Assembly (NCBI RefSeq): GCF_965284335.1
Contig: NZ_OZ260076.1
DNA length: 64,000 bases
Strand: one strand, 5' to 3'
Origin: Tabrizicola_A sp965284335
Lineage (GTDB): Bacteria > Pseudomonadota > Alphaproteobacteria > Rhodobacterales > Rhodobacteraceae
A program made the translations under genes and the position numbers. This document shows positions 50,863-58,862 of the stretch, one piece after another. The stretch's first letter is position 1, and each line of letters starts with the position of its first letter. Under the pieces are notes generated by a model, which ran no database searches, was not told the DNA's origin, and saw only the letters and a list, made by a program, of their open reading frames with translations.

Positions 50863-51315
50863 ATGGAAAACATGCGCCCCCGGTTTTGGGAAACCATCCC
50901 GCTGAAGAAGATGACCGCCCCCGAATGGGAGGCTTTGTGTGACGGCTGCGGCAAGTGCTGTCTGAACAAGATCGAATATGAGGATACGGGCGAGGTGGAA
51001 TATACCCGCGTTGCCTGTCGGTTGTTGGACGATGCGACCTGTCGCTGCGGCGATTATGACAACCGTTTCACCCATGTGCCCGAATGCATCCGGCTGAACC
51101 CAAAGACCATTCCGCGCATCGCCTATTGGCTGCCGGCAAGCTGCGCCTATAAGCTTTTGCATCAGGGAAAGCCTTTGCCCGAATGGCACCCCTTGGTCAC
51201 GGGCGATCCCTTGTCCACCCATAAATCTGGCAATTCGATGCGCAACAAGACGGTGTCCGAGGCGGCGGTGTCGGAGGATGACTGGGACGATTACGTCTTT
51301 CAGGAGGAGATCTGA
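50863..51315 (+). CDS. YcgN-family cysteine cluster protein
   Basis: The 150-residue protein contains ten cysteines or so, including CDGCGKCCLNKI near residue 26 and CRLLDDATCRCGDY, as in UPF0260 (YcgN). The cysteines probably bind zinc or an iron-sulfur cluster. No function is established. It directly abuts the threonine aldolase gene, whose ATG begins right after its TGA, so they are co-transcribed. Confidence 0.9.
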   Translation: MENMRPRFWETIPLKKMTAPEWEALCDGCGKCCLNKIEYEDTGEVEYTRVACRLLDDATCRCGDYDNRFTHVPECIRLNPKTIPRIAYWLPASCAYKLLHQGKPLPEWHPLVTGDPLSTHKSGNSMRNKTVSEAAVSEDDWDDYVFQEEI

Positions 51316-52347
51316 ATGTGGTTCACATCGGACAATGCGAGCGGGGCGGCACCTGAGGTGATGGCGGCGGTGACGGCGGCCAATGCGGGCTATGCGCGCA
51401 GCTATGGGGCCGATGCGCTGATGGACCGGGTGCGCGACCAGATCCGCGAGGTGTTTGAGGCGCCTGAGGCGGCGGTTTACCTCGTGGCCACGGGCACGGT
51501 GGCAAATGCGCTGGCGCTGTCGCTTTATTGTCCGCCATGGGGGGCGGTCTTTTGCCACCAACACGCCCATATCGCCGAGGATGAATGCGGCGCGCCGGAG
51601 TTTTACATGCATGGGGCCAAGCTTTCGCTGGTGCATGGCGCGCATGGGCGGATGGACCCTTTGGCGCTGGAGGCGGCGATCGTCAAGGCCAAGGGGGGCG
51701 GCGTGCATGGGGTGCAGCCGGGTGCTGTGTCGATTACCAATGTGACCGAGGCGGGCACGGTGCATTCGGTGGCCGAGGTCACGGCCTTGGCCGGGGTGGC
51801 GCGCGCGCATGGGTTGCCGGTGCATCTCGATGGCGCGCGGTTCGCCAATGCGCTGATGGCGACGGGGGCCACGGCGGCCGAGATGACCTGGAAGGCGGGC
51901 GTGGATGTGGTGTCGTTCGGCGGCACCAAGAACGGCTGCATGGGGGTTGAGGCCGTGGTGATCTTTGACCCGGCCAAGGCGTGGGAGTTCGAGTTGCGGC
52001 GCAAGCGCGGGGGGCATTTGTGGTCAAAGCACCGGTTTTTGTCGGCGCAGATGGCGGCCTATCTGGAAGATGGGCTCTGGCTGCGGCTGGCGGCCCATGC
52101 CAATGCCATGGGCGCAAGGCTGGCGCGGGGGCTGGCGCAGATGCCCGATGTGACCATGGTGCATCCGGTGGAGGCCAATATGCTCTTTCCCGAATGGGCC
52201 GCGGGGACGCATGAGAGGTTGGAGGCGGCGGGGGCGGCCTATTACCCCTTCCCCGCCCCCATGGGGCGCGAGCGCGCACGGCTGGTGGCCAGCTGGTCGA
52301 CGACCGAGGCCAATGTGGATCAGTTTTTGGCGGCGCTGCGGGGGTAA
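51316..52347 (+). CDS. ltaE: Low-specificity L-threonine aldolase
   Basis: The 343-residue pyridoxal-phosphate enzyme splits threonine or allo-threonine to glycine and acetaldehyde. FTSDNASGAAPEVM at the start, the HAHIAEDECGAPEF region, HLDGARFANAL, and the cofactor lysine in VSFGGTKNGCMG (about residue 203) are standard. It is translated right after the YcgN gene. After its stop a tandem repeat array begins. Confidence 0.93.
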   Translation: MWFTSDNASGAAPEVMAAVTAANAGYARSYGADALMDRVRDQIREVFEAPEAAVYLVATGTVANALALSLYCPPWGAVFCHQHAHIAEDECGAPEFYMHGAKLSLVHGAHGRMDPLALEAAIVKAKGGGVHGVQPGAVSITNVTEAGTVHSVAEVTALAGVARAHGLPVHLDGARFANALMATGATAAEMTWKAGVDVVSFGGTKNGCMGVEAVVIFDPAKAWEFELRRKRGGHLWSKHRFLSAQMAAYLEDGLWLRLAAHANAMGARLARGLAQMPDVTMVHPVEANMLFPEWAAGTHERLEAAGAAYYPFPAPMGRERARLVASWSTTEANVDQFLAALRG

Positions 52348-52368
52348 GGTATCTCCTTGATCCGCGCC

Positions 52369-52739
52369 CTCCTCGTCGACTGCGTCGCTCGTCGGGGGGG
52401 TGGAGATGGGGCGCTGAAGCCTGAAAAGGCGTGCGGCAAAGGCGCGCCGTTCTGTGCTGCCCTCCTCGTCGACTTCGTCGCTCGTCGGGGTTTGGAGATG
52501 GGGCGCTGAAGCCTGAAAAGGCGTGCGGCAAAGGCGCGCCGTTCTGTGCTGTCCTCCTCGTCGACTTCGTCGCTCGTCGGGGTTTGGAGATGGGGCGCTG
52601 AAGCCTGAAAAGGCGTGCGGCAAAGGCGCGCCGTTCTGTGGTGCCCTCCTCGTCGACTGCGTCGCTCGTCGGGGGGGGAGATGGGGTGCGGAAGTGTGAA
52701 AAGGCGTGCGGCAGAGGCGCGCCGTTCTGTGATGCCCCC
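52369..52739. repeat. Minisatellite: four tandem copies of a ~93 bp unit
   Basis: Units start at 52369, 52462, 52554 and 52646 (lengths 93, 92, 92 and 94). Each begins CTCCTCGTCGACT(G/T)CGTCG, half of the palindromic element, and continues with a ~65 bp body that includes GCGCTGAAGCCTGAAAAGGC and GGCGCGCCGTTCTGTG. Copies 2 and 3 are nearly identical; copy 4 is the most diverged. The period is not a multiple of three, so it is not coding. Confidence 0.95.
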
Positions 52740-52797
52740 CTCATCGACTGCGTTGCGCGTCGGGTTTCACGACGAGAAGCCGAAGGCGCACGAGGAG
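52740..52797. repeat. ~60 bp palindromic repeat element (copy 2), end of the array
   Basis: The element starts CTCATCGACTGCG and ends GCACGAGGAG, with GCCGAAGGC near the right end. It is the inverted counterpart of the copy at 10227-10287. It completes the half-palindrome that each array unit carries. The hydrolase gene on the minus strand ends ten bases later. Confidence 0.85.
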
Positions 52798-52806
52798 GAG
52801 GACGCT

Positions 52807-53652
52807 TTAGCTTGACGCGAGATGCGGGCCGACCAAGGCGGCCAGTTCATCCGCATGGGTCAGCGTCAGCATATGGCCCGCCCCTGCGACGCTGGCGCGT
52901 CGGGCCTGCGGCAAGCGCCGGGCGAGTTCGGCGTGGTTGGCCGCGATGATCGGCGGGCTGGCCGCCCCTTCGACCAAGAGGACCGGGACGCTCACCGCCT
53001 CAAGCCCGCCTGCGCGCAACAGCCCCTTGCTGTCGTCCAAGAGCACTGCGTTTTGCGCCGGGATCAGGTGGATGCGGTTGGTGATATAGTCGCGCGCCTT
53101 TTCGGGCAGGGTCTCAAGCGTCTCGCCCGTGCCCCAAAGCCCGTGGAAAAGCCGCGCTGCCCCTGCCCTGTCGCCCCCCGCCATCAACTCGGCCACACGC
53201 AGGTGATCGGCGTGAAACGCGCCCCATGCTGCGGCCCCCGAGGCGCGGGCGGCGGCGAAAAGCACAGGCTCTACCAGCATCAGGCTGCGCACAAGATCGG
53301 GCCGCATCAGGGCCACGCGCAGCGCCACGGTGCCCCCAAAGGAATGGCCAAAAAGGTCAATCGCGCGGCCCTGCCCCAAGTGCAGCGCCATGGCGATGGC
53401 ATCGGCGGTGGCGGCATCATGGAGATCTGCCATGCCGTCCCAATCGGGCGCGCGGCCATGGCCGATCTGGTCAAAGCCCGTCAGCGTGATGCCCGAGAGC
53501 CGCTCGGCCAAGCCAGACCAAGCGCCGGCATGGGCAAGGCTGCAATGCAGCGCCAGCACGGGCCGATCACCGCCGCGCGGCCAATCGCGATGCGGGGGCA
53601 AGGGGCGAGCGGTGTCGGGGCCAGCGGTCAACAGGCAGGCAAGGTCAAACAT
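52807..53652 (-). CDS. Alpha/beta-fold hydrolase
   Basis: The 281-residue protein has LALHCSLAHAGAW at the oxyanion site, the nucleophile elbow FGHSFGG with its serine (about residue 108), and GAGHMLTLTHADEL with the catalytic histidine. This is the plan of small esterases and epoxide- or MhpC-like hydrolases. It starts one base past the stop of the isomerase gene and is surely co-translated with it, which hints at breakdown of aromatic ring products, but this is inference. Confidence 0.87.
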   Translation of the reverse strand: MFDLACLLTAGPDTARPLPPHRDWPRGGDRPVLALHCSLAHAGAWSGLAERLSGITLTGFDQIGHGRAPDWDGMADLHDAATADAIAMALHLGQGRAIDLFGHSFGGTVALRVALMRPDLVRSLMLVEPVLFAAARASGAAAWGAFHADHLRVAELMAGGDRAGAARLFHGLWGTGETLETLPEKARDYITNRIHLIPAQNAVLLDDSKGLLRAGGLEAVSVPVLLVEGAASPPIIAANHAELARRLPQARRASVAGAGHMLTLTHADELAALVGPHLASS

Positions 53653-54249
53653 TCACAGCTTTCCCGCCAGCACCAGATCAAGATCGTCCAGCCGATCCTG
53701 ACCCCAGAATTTCTGATCGCCCAGCACAAAGAAGGGCACGCCAAAGACGCCCAAGGACACCGCCTCTTCGAGATTGGCGGCATAGGTTTCGGCGGCCATC
53801 AACATGCCGCGGTCGGCGGTATTGGCGGCAAAACCATGGGCGACAAGGGCAGCGCGGATCACCTCATCATCGGAAATGTCGCGCCCCTCGGCCCACATGG
53901 CACGCGAGAGCGCCGTGACAAGCCCGGCCAGATCCCCCCCGCCTGCCGCTTGGGCGGCAATCACCGCATAGGCGGCGGGGGCGGGGTTGGCGGCACCAAA
54001 CATCGGCTGGGCATCCAAGGGCAGCCCCAGCTTGCGCGCCTGACGCGCGCGGTCTTGGGCGGAATAGTCATTGCGCGAGGGGTGGCGTTCGGCGCGCGGC
54101 TTGCCGCCCGTGCGGGCAAAGAGCTGCAAAGCGTCGAGCGGTTTGTAAACCACTGTTGCCCCGTGGCGGGCTGCGATTTCGGCAGGCCGGTTGCCCGCAA
54201 GATAGACAAAGGGCGATTGGAGCGCCAAGAAGTAATCAATCTGCGCCAA
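53653..54249 (-). CDS. 2-hydroxychromene-2-carboxylate isomerase-like (DsbA/GST kappa fold)
   Basis: The 198-residue protein has the family start QIDYFLALQSPFVYLAG with the glutathione-site serine, KPLDALQLFARTGG, and GVFGVPFFVLGDQKFWGQDRL near the end with the cis-proline. The family isomerises hydroxychromene carboxylates in naphthalene breakdown; many members have unknown substrates. The start is taken at the TTG at 54249 with AGGG upstream; a TTG at 54282 would add 11 residues. The hydrolase gene follows with no gap. Confidence 0.88.
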   Translation of the reverse strand: MAQIDYFLALQSPFVYLAGNRPAEIAARHGATVVYKPLDALQLFARTGGKPRAERHPSRNDYSAQDRARQARKLGLPLDAQPMFGAANPAPAAYAVIAAQAAGGGDLAGLVTALSRAMWAEGRDISDDEVIRAALVAHGFAANTADRGMLMAAETYAANLEEAVSLGVFGVPFFVLGDQKFWGQDRLDDLDLVLAGKL

Positions 54250-54339
54250 TTTCCAACCCTTTCGTGCGGTGAACTTTCCCAAACCCTATCTGGGTGATAA
54301 GCGGTGTCAACGTCCCGAATCCCCTGCCAGAGGTGCCTC

Positions 54340-55359
54340 ATGCCGCCGATCAATGAACCCAAGCTCATCTCGGGCAATGCCAACCAATCCCTTGCCAAGG
54401 GAATCGCCCGGCGCATGTCGATGCATCGGGGGATGAGTGTCAATCTGGTGGATGCGCGGGTCGAACGGTTCAATGATGGCGAGGTCTTTGTCGAGGTGTT
54501 CGAGAATGTGCGGGGCGAGGATATGTATATCATCCAGTCCACCTCGCGCCCGGCGAATGACAACCTGATGGAACTTCTCATCATGTGTGACGCGCTGCGT
54601 CGGTCGTCAGCGGACCGCATCACCGCCGTGATCCCCTATTTCGGCTATGCCCGCCAAGACCGCCGCGCCAAGGCGCGCACGCCGATTTCGGCCAAGCTGG
54701 TGGCGAATTTGCTGACCGAGGCGGGGGTGGACCGGGTGCTGACGCTGGATCTGCATGCGGCGCAGATTCAGGGGTTTTTCGATATTCCGGTGGACAACCT
54801 TTACGCCAGCCCGATCTTTGCCTTGGATATCGAGCATCATTTCAAGGGCCAGATGCAGGATCTGATGGTCGTCTCGCCCGATGTGGGCGGTGTGGCCCGC
54901 GCGCGGGAATTGGCCAAGCGGATCAATGCGCCTTTGGCCATTGTCGACAAGCGTCGCGAAAAGGCGGGCGAAGTGGCCGGCATGACGGTGATCGGCGATG
55001 TGGCGGGCAAGAAATGCATCATCGTGGATGACATTTGCGACACCGCAGGCACCTTGTGCAAAGCCGCCGAGGTCTTGTTGGAAAACGGCGCGACCGAGGT
55101 GCATTCCTATATCACCCATGGCGTGCTGTCGGGCCCTGCGGTGGAGCGGGTGACAAACTCGGTGATGAAATCGCTGGTCATCACGGATTCGATTGAACCG
55201 ACCGAGGCGGTGAAGAACTGCCCCAATATCCGCATCGTGCCCACCGCGCCGATGTTTGGTCAGGCGATCTTGAACATCTGGGGTGGGATGTCGGTGTCGA
55301 GCCTGTTTGAAACGGATACGCTGGTGCCGATCTATGAGGGGTTTTACCCGCGGGGGTAA
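54340..55359 (+). CDS. prs: Ribose-phosphate pyrophosphokinase Prs
   Basis: The 339-residue enzyme makes PRPP from ribose 5-phosphate and ATP, feeding purine, pyrimidine, histidine and NAD synthesis. The N-terminal RFNDGEVFVEVFENVRGED, the YFGYARQDRRAKARTPISAK loop, DLHAAQIQGFF, and the PRPP-binding CIIVDDICDTAGT are intact. AGAGG lies before the ATG at 54340. It diverges from the isomerase gene. The region following it is unusual, with repeats and a foreign-looking gene. Confidence 0.98.
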   Translation: MPPINEPKLISGNANQSLAKGIARRMSMHRGMSVNLVDARVERFNDGEVFVEVFENVRGEDMYIIQSTSRPANDNLMELLIMCDALRRSSADRITAVIPYFGYARQDRRAKARTPISAKLVANLLTEAGVDRVLTLDLHAAQIQGFFDIPVDNLYASPIFALDIEHHFKGQMQDLMVVSPDVGGVARARELAKRINAPLAIVDKRREKAGEVAGMTVIGDVAGKKCIIVDDICDTAGTLCKAAEVLLENGATEVHSYITHGVLSGPAVERVTNSVMKSLVITDSIEPTEAVKNCPNIRIVPTAPMFGQAILNIWGGMSVSSLFETDTLVPIYEGFYPRG

Positions 55360-55361
55360 CC

Positions 55362-55463
55362 CCGTAGGGCGGGGTTTAACCCGACTTTGTGTCGCGCGGG
55401 AGTTGGCCTGAAGTCCGACCCGTGGGGCATGTGGGGGTGGTGGGCTGGAACCCCATCCTACGG
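55362..55463. repeat. Inverted pair of REP-like units after prs
   Basis: CCGTAGGGCGGGGTT...CCCGAC at 55362-55385 is matched in inverse by 55439-55463, whose complement reads CCGTAGGATGGGGTT...CCACC. Each unit is itself partly self-complementary (GGGGTT/AACCC). Both face inward over about 53 bp, like a REP pair in a BIME. Confidence 0.75.
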
Positions 55464-55720
55464 GTTTGGGCTTGCAGTTTGCCACCGTCACGGGTGGGGA
55501 GCTAAGCACACGAGGAGTTCACGGTTTATAAAGTTTGGGTTGGTCCTCTCGCAGTTTGGCTTTGGGGAAAGCTGCCTGCGCGCAAGACCGGCACGGCAGG
55601 GTTAGGCGACTGGCAGATTCGGGCAGCTACCAGATTCTGCAAACCGCGCTCTTGAATAATCAATGAGAGTGCAATTAGGCTGCACCACCGATTTGTAATC
55701 AAACATAAAAGAGTGACGGA
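55464..55720. other. AT-richer spacer before the protease gene, no gene seen
   Basis: This 257 bp holds no convincing frame. Its composition shifts to more A and T from about 55510 and continues into the protease gene. The patch 55605-55655 has GGCAGATTCGGGCAGCTACC and CAGATTCTGC, which looked like a tRNA piece but does not fold as one. It may mark the left edge of an inserted segment. Confidence 0.45.
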
Positions 55721-56482
55721 ATGCAGAAAATCGCCATGCCATCTGTTCAGTCATTGCTTCTAGAAATGCGCTACAATGGGCAACCGCTTTCCACTGGAAC
55801 TGGTTTCGTATCGCCTTCCGCAAACGGCCCGCTTTTGATTACCAACCGACATAACGTCACTGGAAGACGTCAAGACAACGGTAAGCCTATCTCAGCAACA
55901 GGGGGTGTTCCAAATGAGGTTGTAGTCCATCAAAATTGCAAAGCGCGACTTGGGTCATGGCAGAAGAAGATTGAGCCCCTATACTTGGACCCAGAGGATG
56001 AAGAAAGACGGTGGGTTGAGCATCCCGTTCTTGGTTCAAAAGCGGATTTTGTGGCCTTACCACTTACACAACTTGATGGCGTGGAGCTCTACCCGCATGA
56101 TCCTGCGAAACCGGGTGAAAACATGCTGATTGGTCCCGCTGACTCCGTCAGCGTTATCGGTTTTCCATTCGGCTTGTCTGCTGGCGGTCTATTTCCTGTC
56201 TGGGCGACCGGGTTCATCGCATCTGAGCCGATAGTTGACTTTGATGGCCTACCAATCCAACTGATTGACTGCCGTTCTCGACAAGGCCAATCAGGATCGC
56301 CCGTACTCGCATATCGCTCTGGTGGCATGGTTGCGATGGCAGACGGAAGCGTTGCCGCTTACACTGGCCCAGTTTCGAGATTGATTGGGATTTATAGTGG
56401 ACGTGTCAACGCCGAGTCAGACATCGGTATCGTATGGAAAACGAGCGCAATTCTAGAGTTGGTAGACAGCATTAAGAGTTGA
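55721..56482 (+). CDS. Trypsin-like serine protease, foreign base composition
   Basis: The 253-residue protein carries the catalytic triad of the trypsin/V8 fold: His44 (LLITNRHNV), Asp109 (GSKADFVALPL) and Ser191 (RQGQSGSPVL). There is no signal peptide or membrane segment, so it appears cytoplasmic, and no PDZ domain. Codon use differs from all neighbours: AGA, ACA, GGA and GTA are frequent and overall GC is clearly lower. That, the REP pair and the lack of partners suggest a single gene gained by transfer. GAGTGACGGA precedes the ATG. Stand-alone proteases of this type turn up in mobile and defence islands; here the target is unknown. Confidence 0.8.
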   Translation: MQKIAMPSVQSLLLEMRYNGQPLSTGTGFVSPSANGPLLITNRHNVTGRRQDNGKPISATGGVPNEVVVHQNCKARLGSWQKKIEPLYLDPEDEERRWVEHPVLGSKADFVALPLTQLDGVELYPHDPAKPGENMLIGPADSVSVIGFPFGLSAGGLFPVWATGFIASEPIVDFDGLPIQLIDCRSRQGQSGSPVLAYRSGGMVAMADGSVAAYTGPVSRLIGIYSGRVNAESDIGIVWKTSAILELVDSIKS

Positions 56483-56540
56483 ATGGCACACATAATTCAG
56501 TGAACTGGCCGTTTCAGGCACATAGGCGCCAATTTAGCCC

Positions 56541-56891
56541 TCACATCACATCCCAATCCTCTTCATCCCGCACCGCCCCGATGGCGGTCCAGTCGGCGCG
56601 GATGCGGGCGACGCGGGTGTCGGCCCAGGTGCGGAACACGAGGTGAAAGCCTTTGGCGGTGATCTTCTCGGCTGTGAGGTCAGCGCGGGCGTTGTGGGCG
56701 TGGTCGGTGTCCCACATCGAAATGGCCACCATCACGGCGGGTGGATCGGTGAAGGGCGGCTTGAAGCTGATGACGTGGCGGCTTTCGCGCTCGCCCTCGC
56801 CCGTCCACATCACGCCGCCATCGGCATAATCGGAAAACAGCACGCGGCTGCCTTGTAAAATGCCAACCCGGCCAGCGGAAATGCGTTTCAT
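56541..56891 (-). CDS. H-type lectin domain protein
   Basis: The 116-residue protein matches the H-type lectin fold: a jelly-roll of six strands with HVISFKPPFTDPPAVMVAISMWD and FHLVFRTWADTRVARIRADWTAIG. Such domains bind N-acetylgalactosamine in snail and slime-mould agglutinins. There is no signal peptide, so its sugar partner in the cell is unclear. It runs in the same direction as the atp operon but beyond its terminator. Confidence 0.85.
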   Translation of the reverse strand: MKRISAGRVGILQGSRVLFSDYADGGVMWTGEGERESRHVISFKPPFTDPPAVMVAISMWDTDHAHNARADLTAEKITAKGFHLVFRTWADTRVARIRADWTAIGAVRDEEDWDVM

Positions 56892-56955
56892 GAAATGACC
56901 TGTGCGTTACTGAAACGATTTATGCACAAATCCCCCCTCAAAGGCCAGAAAATGC

Positions 56956-56984
56956 AAAGGCCCCGGCAAAACCGGGGCCTTTTT
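56956..56984. terminator. Intrinsic terminator beyond atpC
   Basis: AAAGGCCCCGG and CCGGGGCCTTTTT form an 11-base stem with a small loop. It stands 20 bp past the atpC stop. The better T-run is on the plus strand, but A-T tails on both sides suit the minus-strand atp operon too. Confidence 0.85.
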
Positions 56985-57003
56985 CGGCGCTATCGCCAAA
57001 TTT

Positions 57004-57393
57004 TCAGCCGATCAGCCCCCGCAGGGCCACCAGATCGGCCATCGCCTTATCGGCGGCGTCCTTGTCTGAGGCCACGGCGGTCGCCTCGGAGGCGTCCGCG
57101 ATCAGCTGGTCCATCAGGGTTGCCGTCATCTCTTCGACCGGCACCGCACGTTCGGCCAGAACCGACACGCCCGCAGCCGAGATTTCGGCAAAGCCGCCGG
57201 TGACGATATAGGCCTTGGTGCCTTCGGCCGAGACGGCCTTGAGCACACCGGGGCGCAGCGAGGTGATGGTGGGGGCATGCCCCTCCATCGCCGTCAGATC
57301 GCCATCAGCGCCGGGAATCTGCACCTCGGACGCCTGAACCGAGGCCAGACGCCGCTCGGGCGAGACGAGATCGAATTGCAGATTGCCTGCCAT
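57004..57393 (-). CDS. atpC: ATP synthase F1 epsilon subunit
   Basis: The 129-residue subunit sits in the central stalk. The beta-sandwich (MAGNLQFDLVSPERRLASVQASEVQIPGADGDLTAMEGHAPTITSLRPG) is standard. The C-terminal helical part is short (from ATLMDQLIADASEA), which agrees with alphaproteobacteria using the zeta protein rather than epsilon for inhibition. It is last in the operon, nine bases after atpD, with GGGGGGA before its ATG. Confidence 0.96.
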   Translation of the reverse strand: MAGNLQFDLVSPERRLASVQASEVQIPGADGDLTAMEGHAPTITSLRPGVLKAVSAEGTKAYIVTGGFAEISAAGVSVLAERAVPVEEMTATLMDQLIADASEATAVASDKDAADKAMADLVALRGLIG

Positions 57394-57402
57394 GATCCCC
57401 CC

Positions 57403-58845
57403 TTACGCCGCTGCCGCAGCGAGTTTCTGAGCCTTGGCTTTCACGTCCTCGATGCCGCCGACCATGTAGAAGGCCGCTTCGGGCAGGTGGTCATATTCCC
57501 CGGCCACAACCGCCTTGAACGAGGCGATGGTGACATCCAAGGGAACCTGCACGCCGTCCGAGCCGGTAAAGACCTTTGCCACGTCGAAGGGCTGCGACAA
57601 GAAGCGCTGGATCTTCCGGGCGCGGGCCACCGTAAGTTTGTCTTCTTCGCTCAGTTCGTCCATGCCGAGGATGGCGATGATGTCCTGCAGCGATTTGTAG
57701 CGCTGAAGCACACCCTGAACCGAACGGGCGACGTCGTAATGTTCCTGACCGATGACGGCCGGGTCCAACAGACGCGAGGTCGAGTCGAGCGGGTCCACGG
57801 CCGGGTAGATGCCGAGTTCCGAGATCGCACGCGACAACACGGTGGTGGCGTCGAGGTGGGCAAACGAGGTGGCGGGTGCCGGGTCGGTGAGGTCGTCGGC
57901 CGGAACGTAGATGGCCTGCACCGAGGTGATCGAGCCTGCCTTGGTCGAGGTGATGCGTTCTTGCAGCGCACCCATGTCGGTGGCCAGCGTCGGCTGATAG
58001 CCCACGGCCGAAGGGATACGGCCGAGAAGTGCCGACACTTCGGAGCCCGCTTGGGTAAAGCGGAAGATGTTGTCGACGAAGAACAGAACGTCGGTGCCGG
58101 ACTGGTCGCGGAACTGTTCGGCCAAGGTCAGACCGGTCAGCGCCACGCGGGCACGGGCGCCCGGCGGTTCGTTCATCTGGCCGTAAACAAGGGCCACTTT
58201 CGACGCGGTCAGGTCATCAATCTTGATAACGCCGGATTCGATCATTTCGTGGTAAAGGTCGTTGCCTTCACGGGTCCGTTCACCCACGCCTGCGAACACC
58301 GAGTAGCCCGAGTGCACTTTGGCGATGTTGTTGATGAGTTCCATGATGAGAACGGTCTTGCCCACACCGGCGCCGCCGAAGAGGCCGATCTTACCGCCCT
58401 TGGCGTAAGGTGCCAAGAGGTCGATCACCTTGATGCCGGTCACCAGAACCTGAGATTCGGTGGCCTGCTCGGAGAAGGAGGGGGCTTTTTGGTGGATGGC
58501 GCGATGCTCTTTCGCGACGACCGGGCCCTTTTCGTCCACCGGCTCGCCGATGACGTTCAGGATGCGGCCGAGGGTGGCGTCGCCCACGGGAACCGAGATC
58601 GGCGCGCCGGTGTCGGTGACGCCTGCGCCGCGCACCAGACCTTCGGTTGCGTCCATGGCGATGGTGCGCACGGTGTTTTCGCCAAGGTGCTGGGCCACTT
58701 CGAGGACCAGTTTCTTGCCGTTGTTATCGGTTTCCAGTGCGTTCAAGATCGCGGGAAGCGCGCCTTCGAACTGCACGTCAACCACGGCGCCGATGACCTG
58801 CGTCACCTTGCCTGCCGCGGCAGCTGCTTTCGGTGCTTTTGCCAT
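57403..58845 (-). CDS. atpD: ATP synthase F1 beta subunit
   Basis: The 480-residue catalytic subunit has the P-loop GGAGVGKT (about residue 160), GERTREGNDLYHEM with the catalytic glutamate, and VLFFVDNIFRFTQAGSEVSALLGR (Walker B). It starts KAPKAAAAAGKVTQVIGAVVDVQF with a short Ala-rich lead. Operon spacing is tight (17 bp from atpG, 9 bp to atpC). Confidence 0.98.
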   Translation of the reverse strand: MAKAPKAAAAAGKVTQVIGAVVDVQFEGALPAILNALETDNNGKKLVLEVAQHLGENTVRTIAMDATEGLVRGAGVTDTGAPISVPVGDATLGRILNVIGEPVDEKGPVVAKEHRAIHQKAPSFSEQATESQVLVTGIKVIDLLAPYAKGGKIGLFGGAGVGKTVLIMELINNIAKVHSGYSVFAGVGERTREGNDLYHEMIESGVIKIDDLTASKVALVYGQMNEPPGARARVALTGLTLAEQFRDQSGTDVLFFVDNIFRFTQAGSEVSALLGRIPSAVGYQPTLATDMGALQERITSTKAGSITSVQAIYVPADDLTDPAPATSFAHLDATTVLSRAISELGIYPAVDPLDSTSRLLDPAVIGQEHYDVARSVQGVLQRYKSLQDIIAILGMDELSEEDKLTVARARKIQRFLSQPFDVAKVFTGSDGVQVPLDVTIASFKAVVAGEYDHLPEAAFYMVGGIEDVKAKAQKLAAAAA

Positions 58846-58862
58846 AGTGTTTCTCCAGTTCG

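Noticed and set aside
52024..52744. Minus-strand frames of about 200-320 codons over the tandem repeats with recurring peptide PHAFSGFSAPSP
   Set aside because: The repeat length is not a multiple of three and the frames run antisense into ltaE; the peptide repeat follows from the DNA repeat.
52369..52797. CRISPR array
   Set aside because: The repeated unit is ~93 bp and tandem, with no unique spacers and no cas genes nearby; it is a minisatellite.
55605..55665. tRNA-like sequence before the protease gene
   Set aside because: Phrases such as GGCAGATTCGGG suggested a D- or T-arm, but no acceptor stem, anticodon loop or T-loop (GTTCGAATC) can be built.
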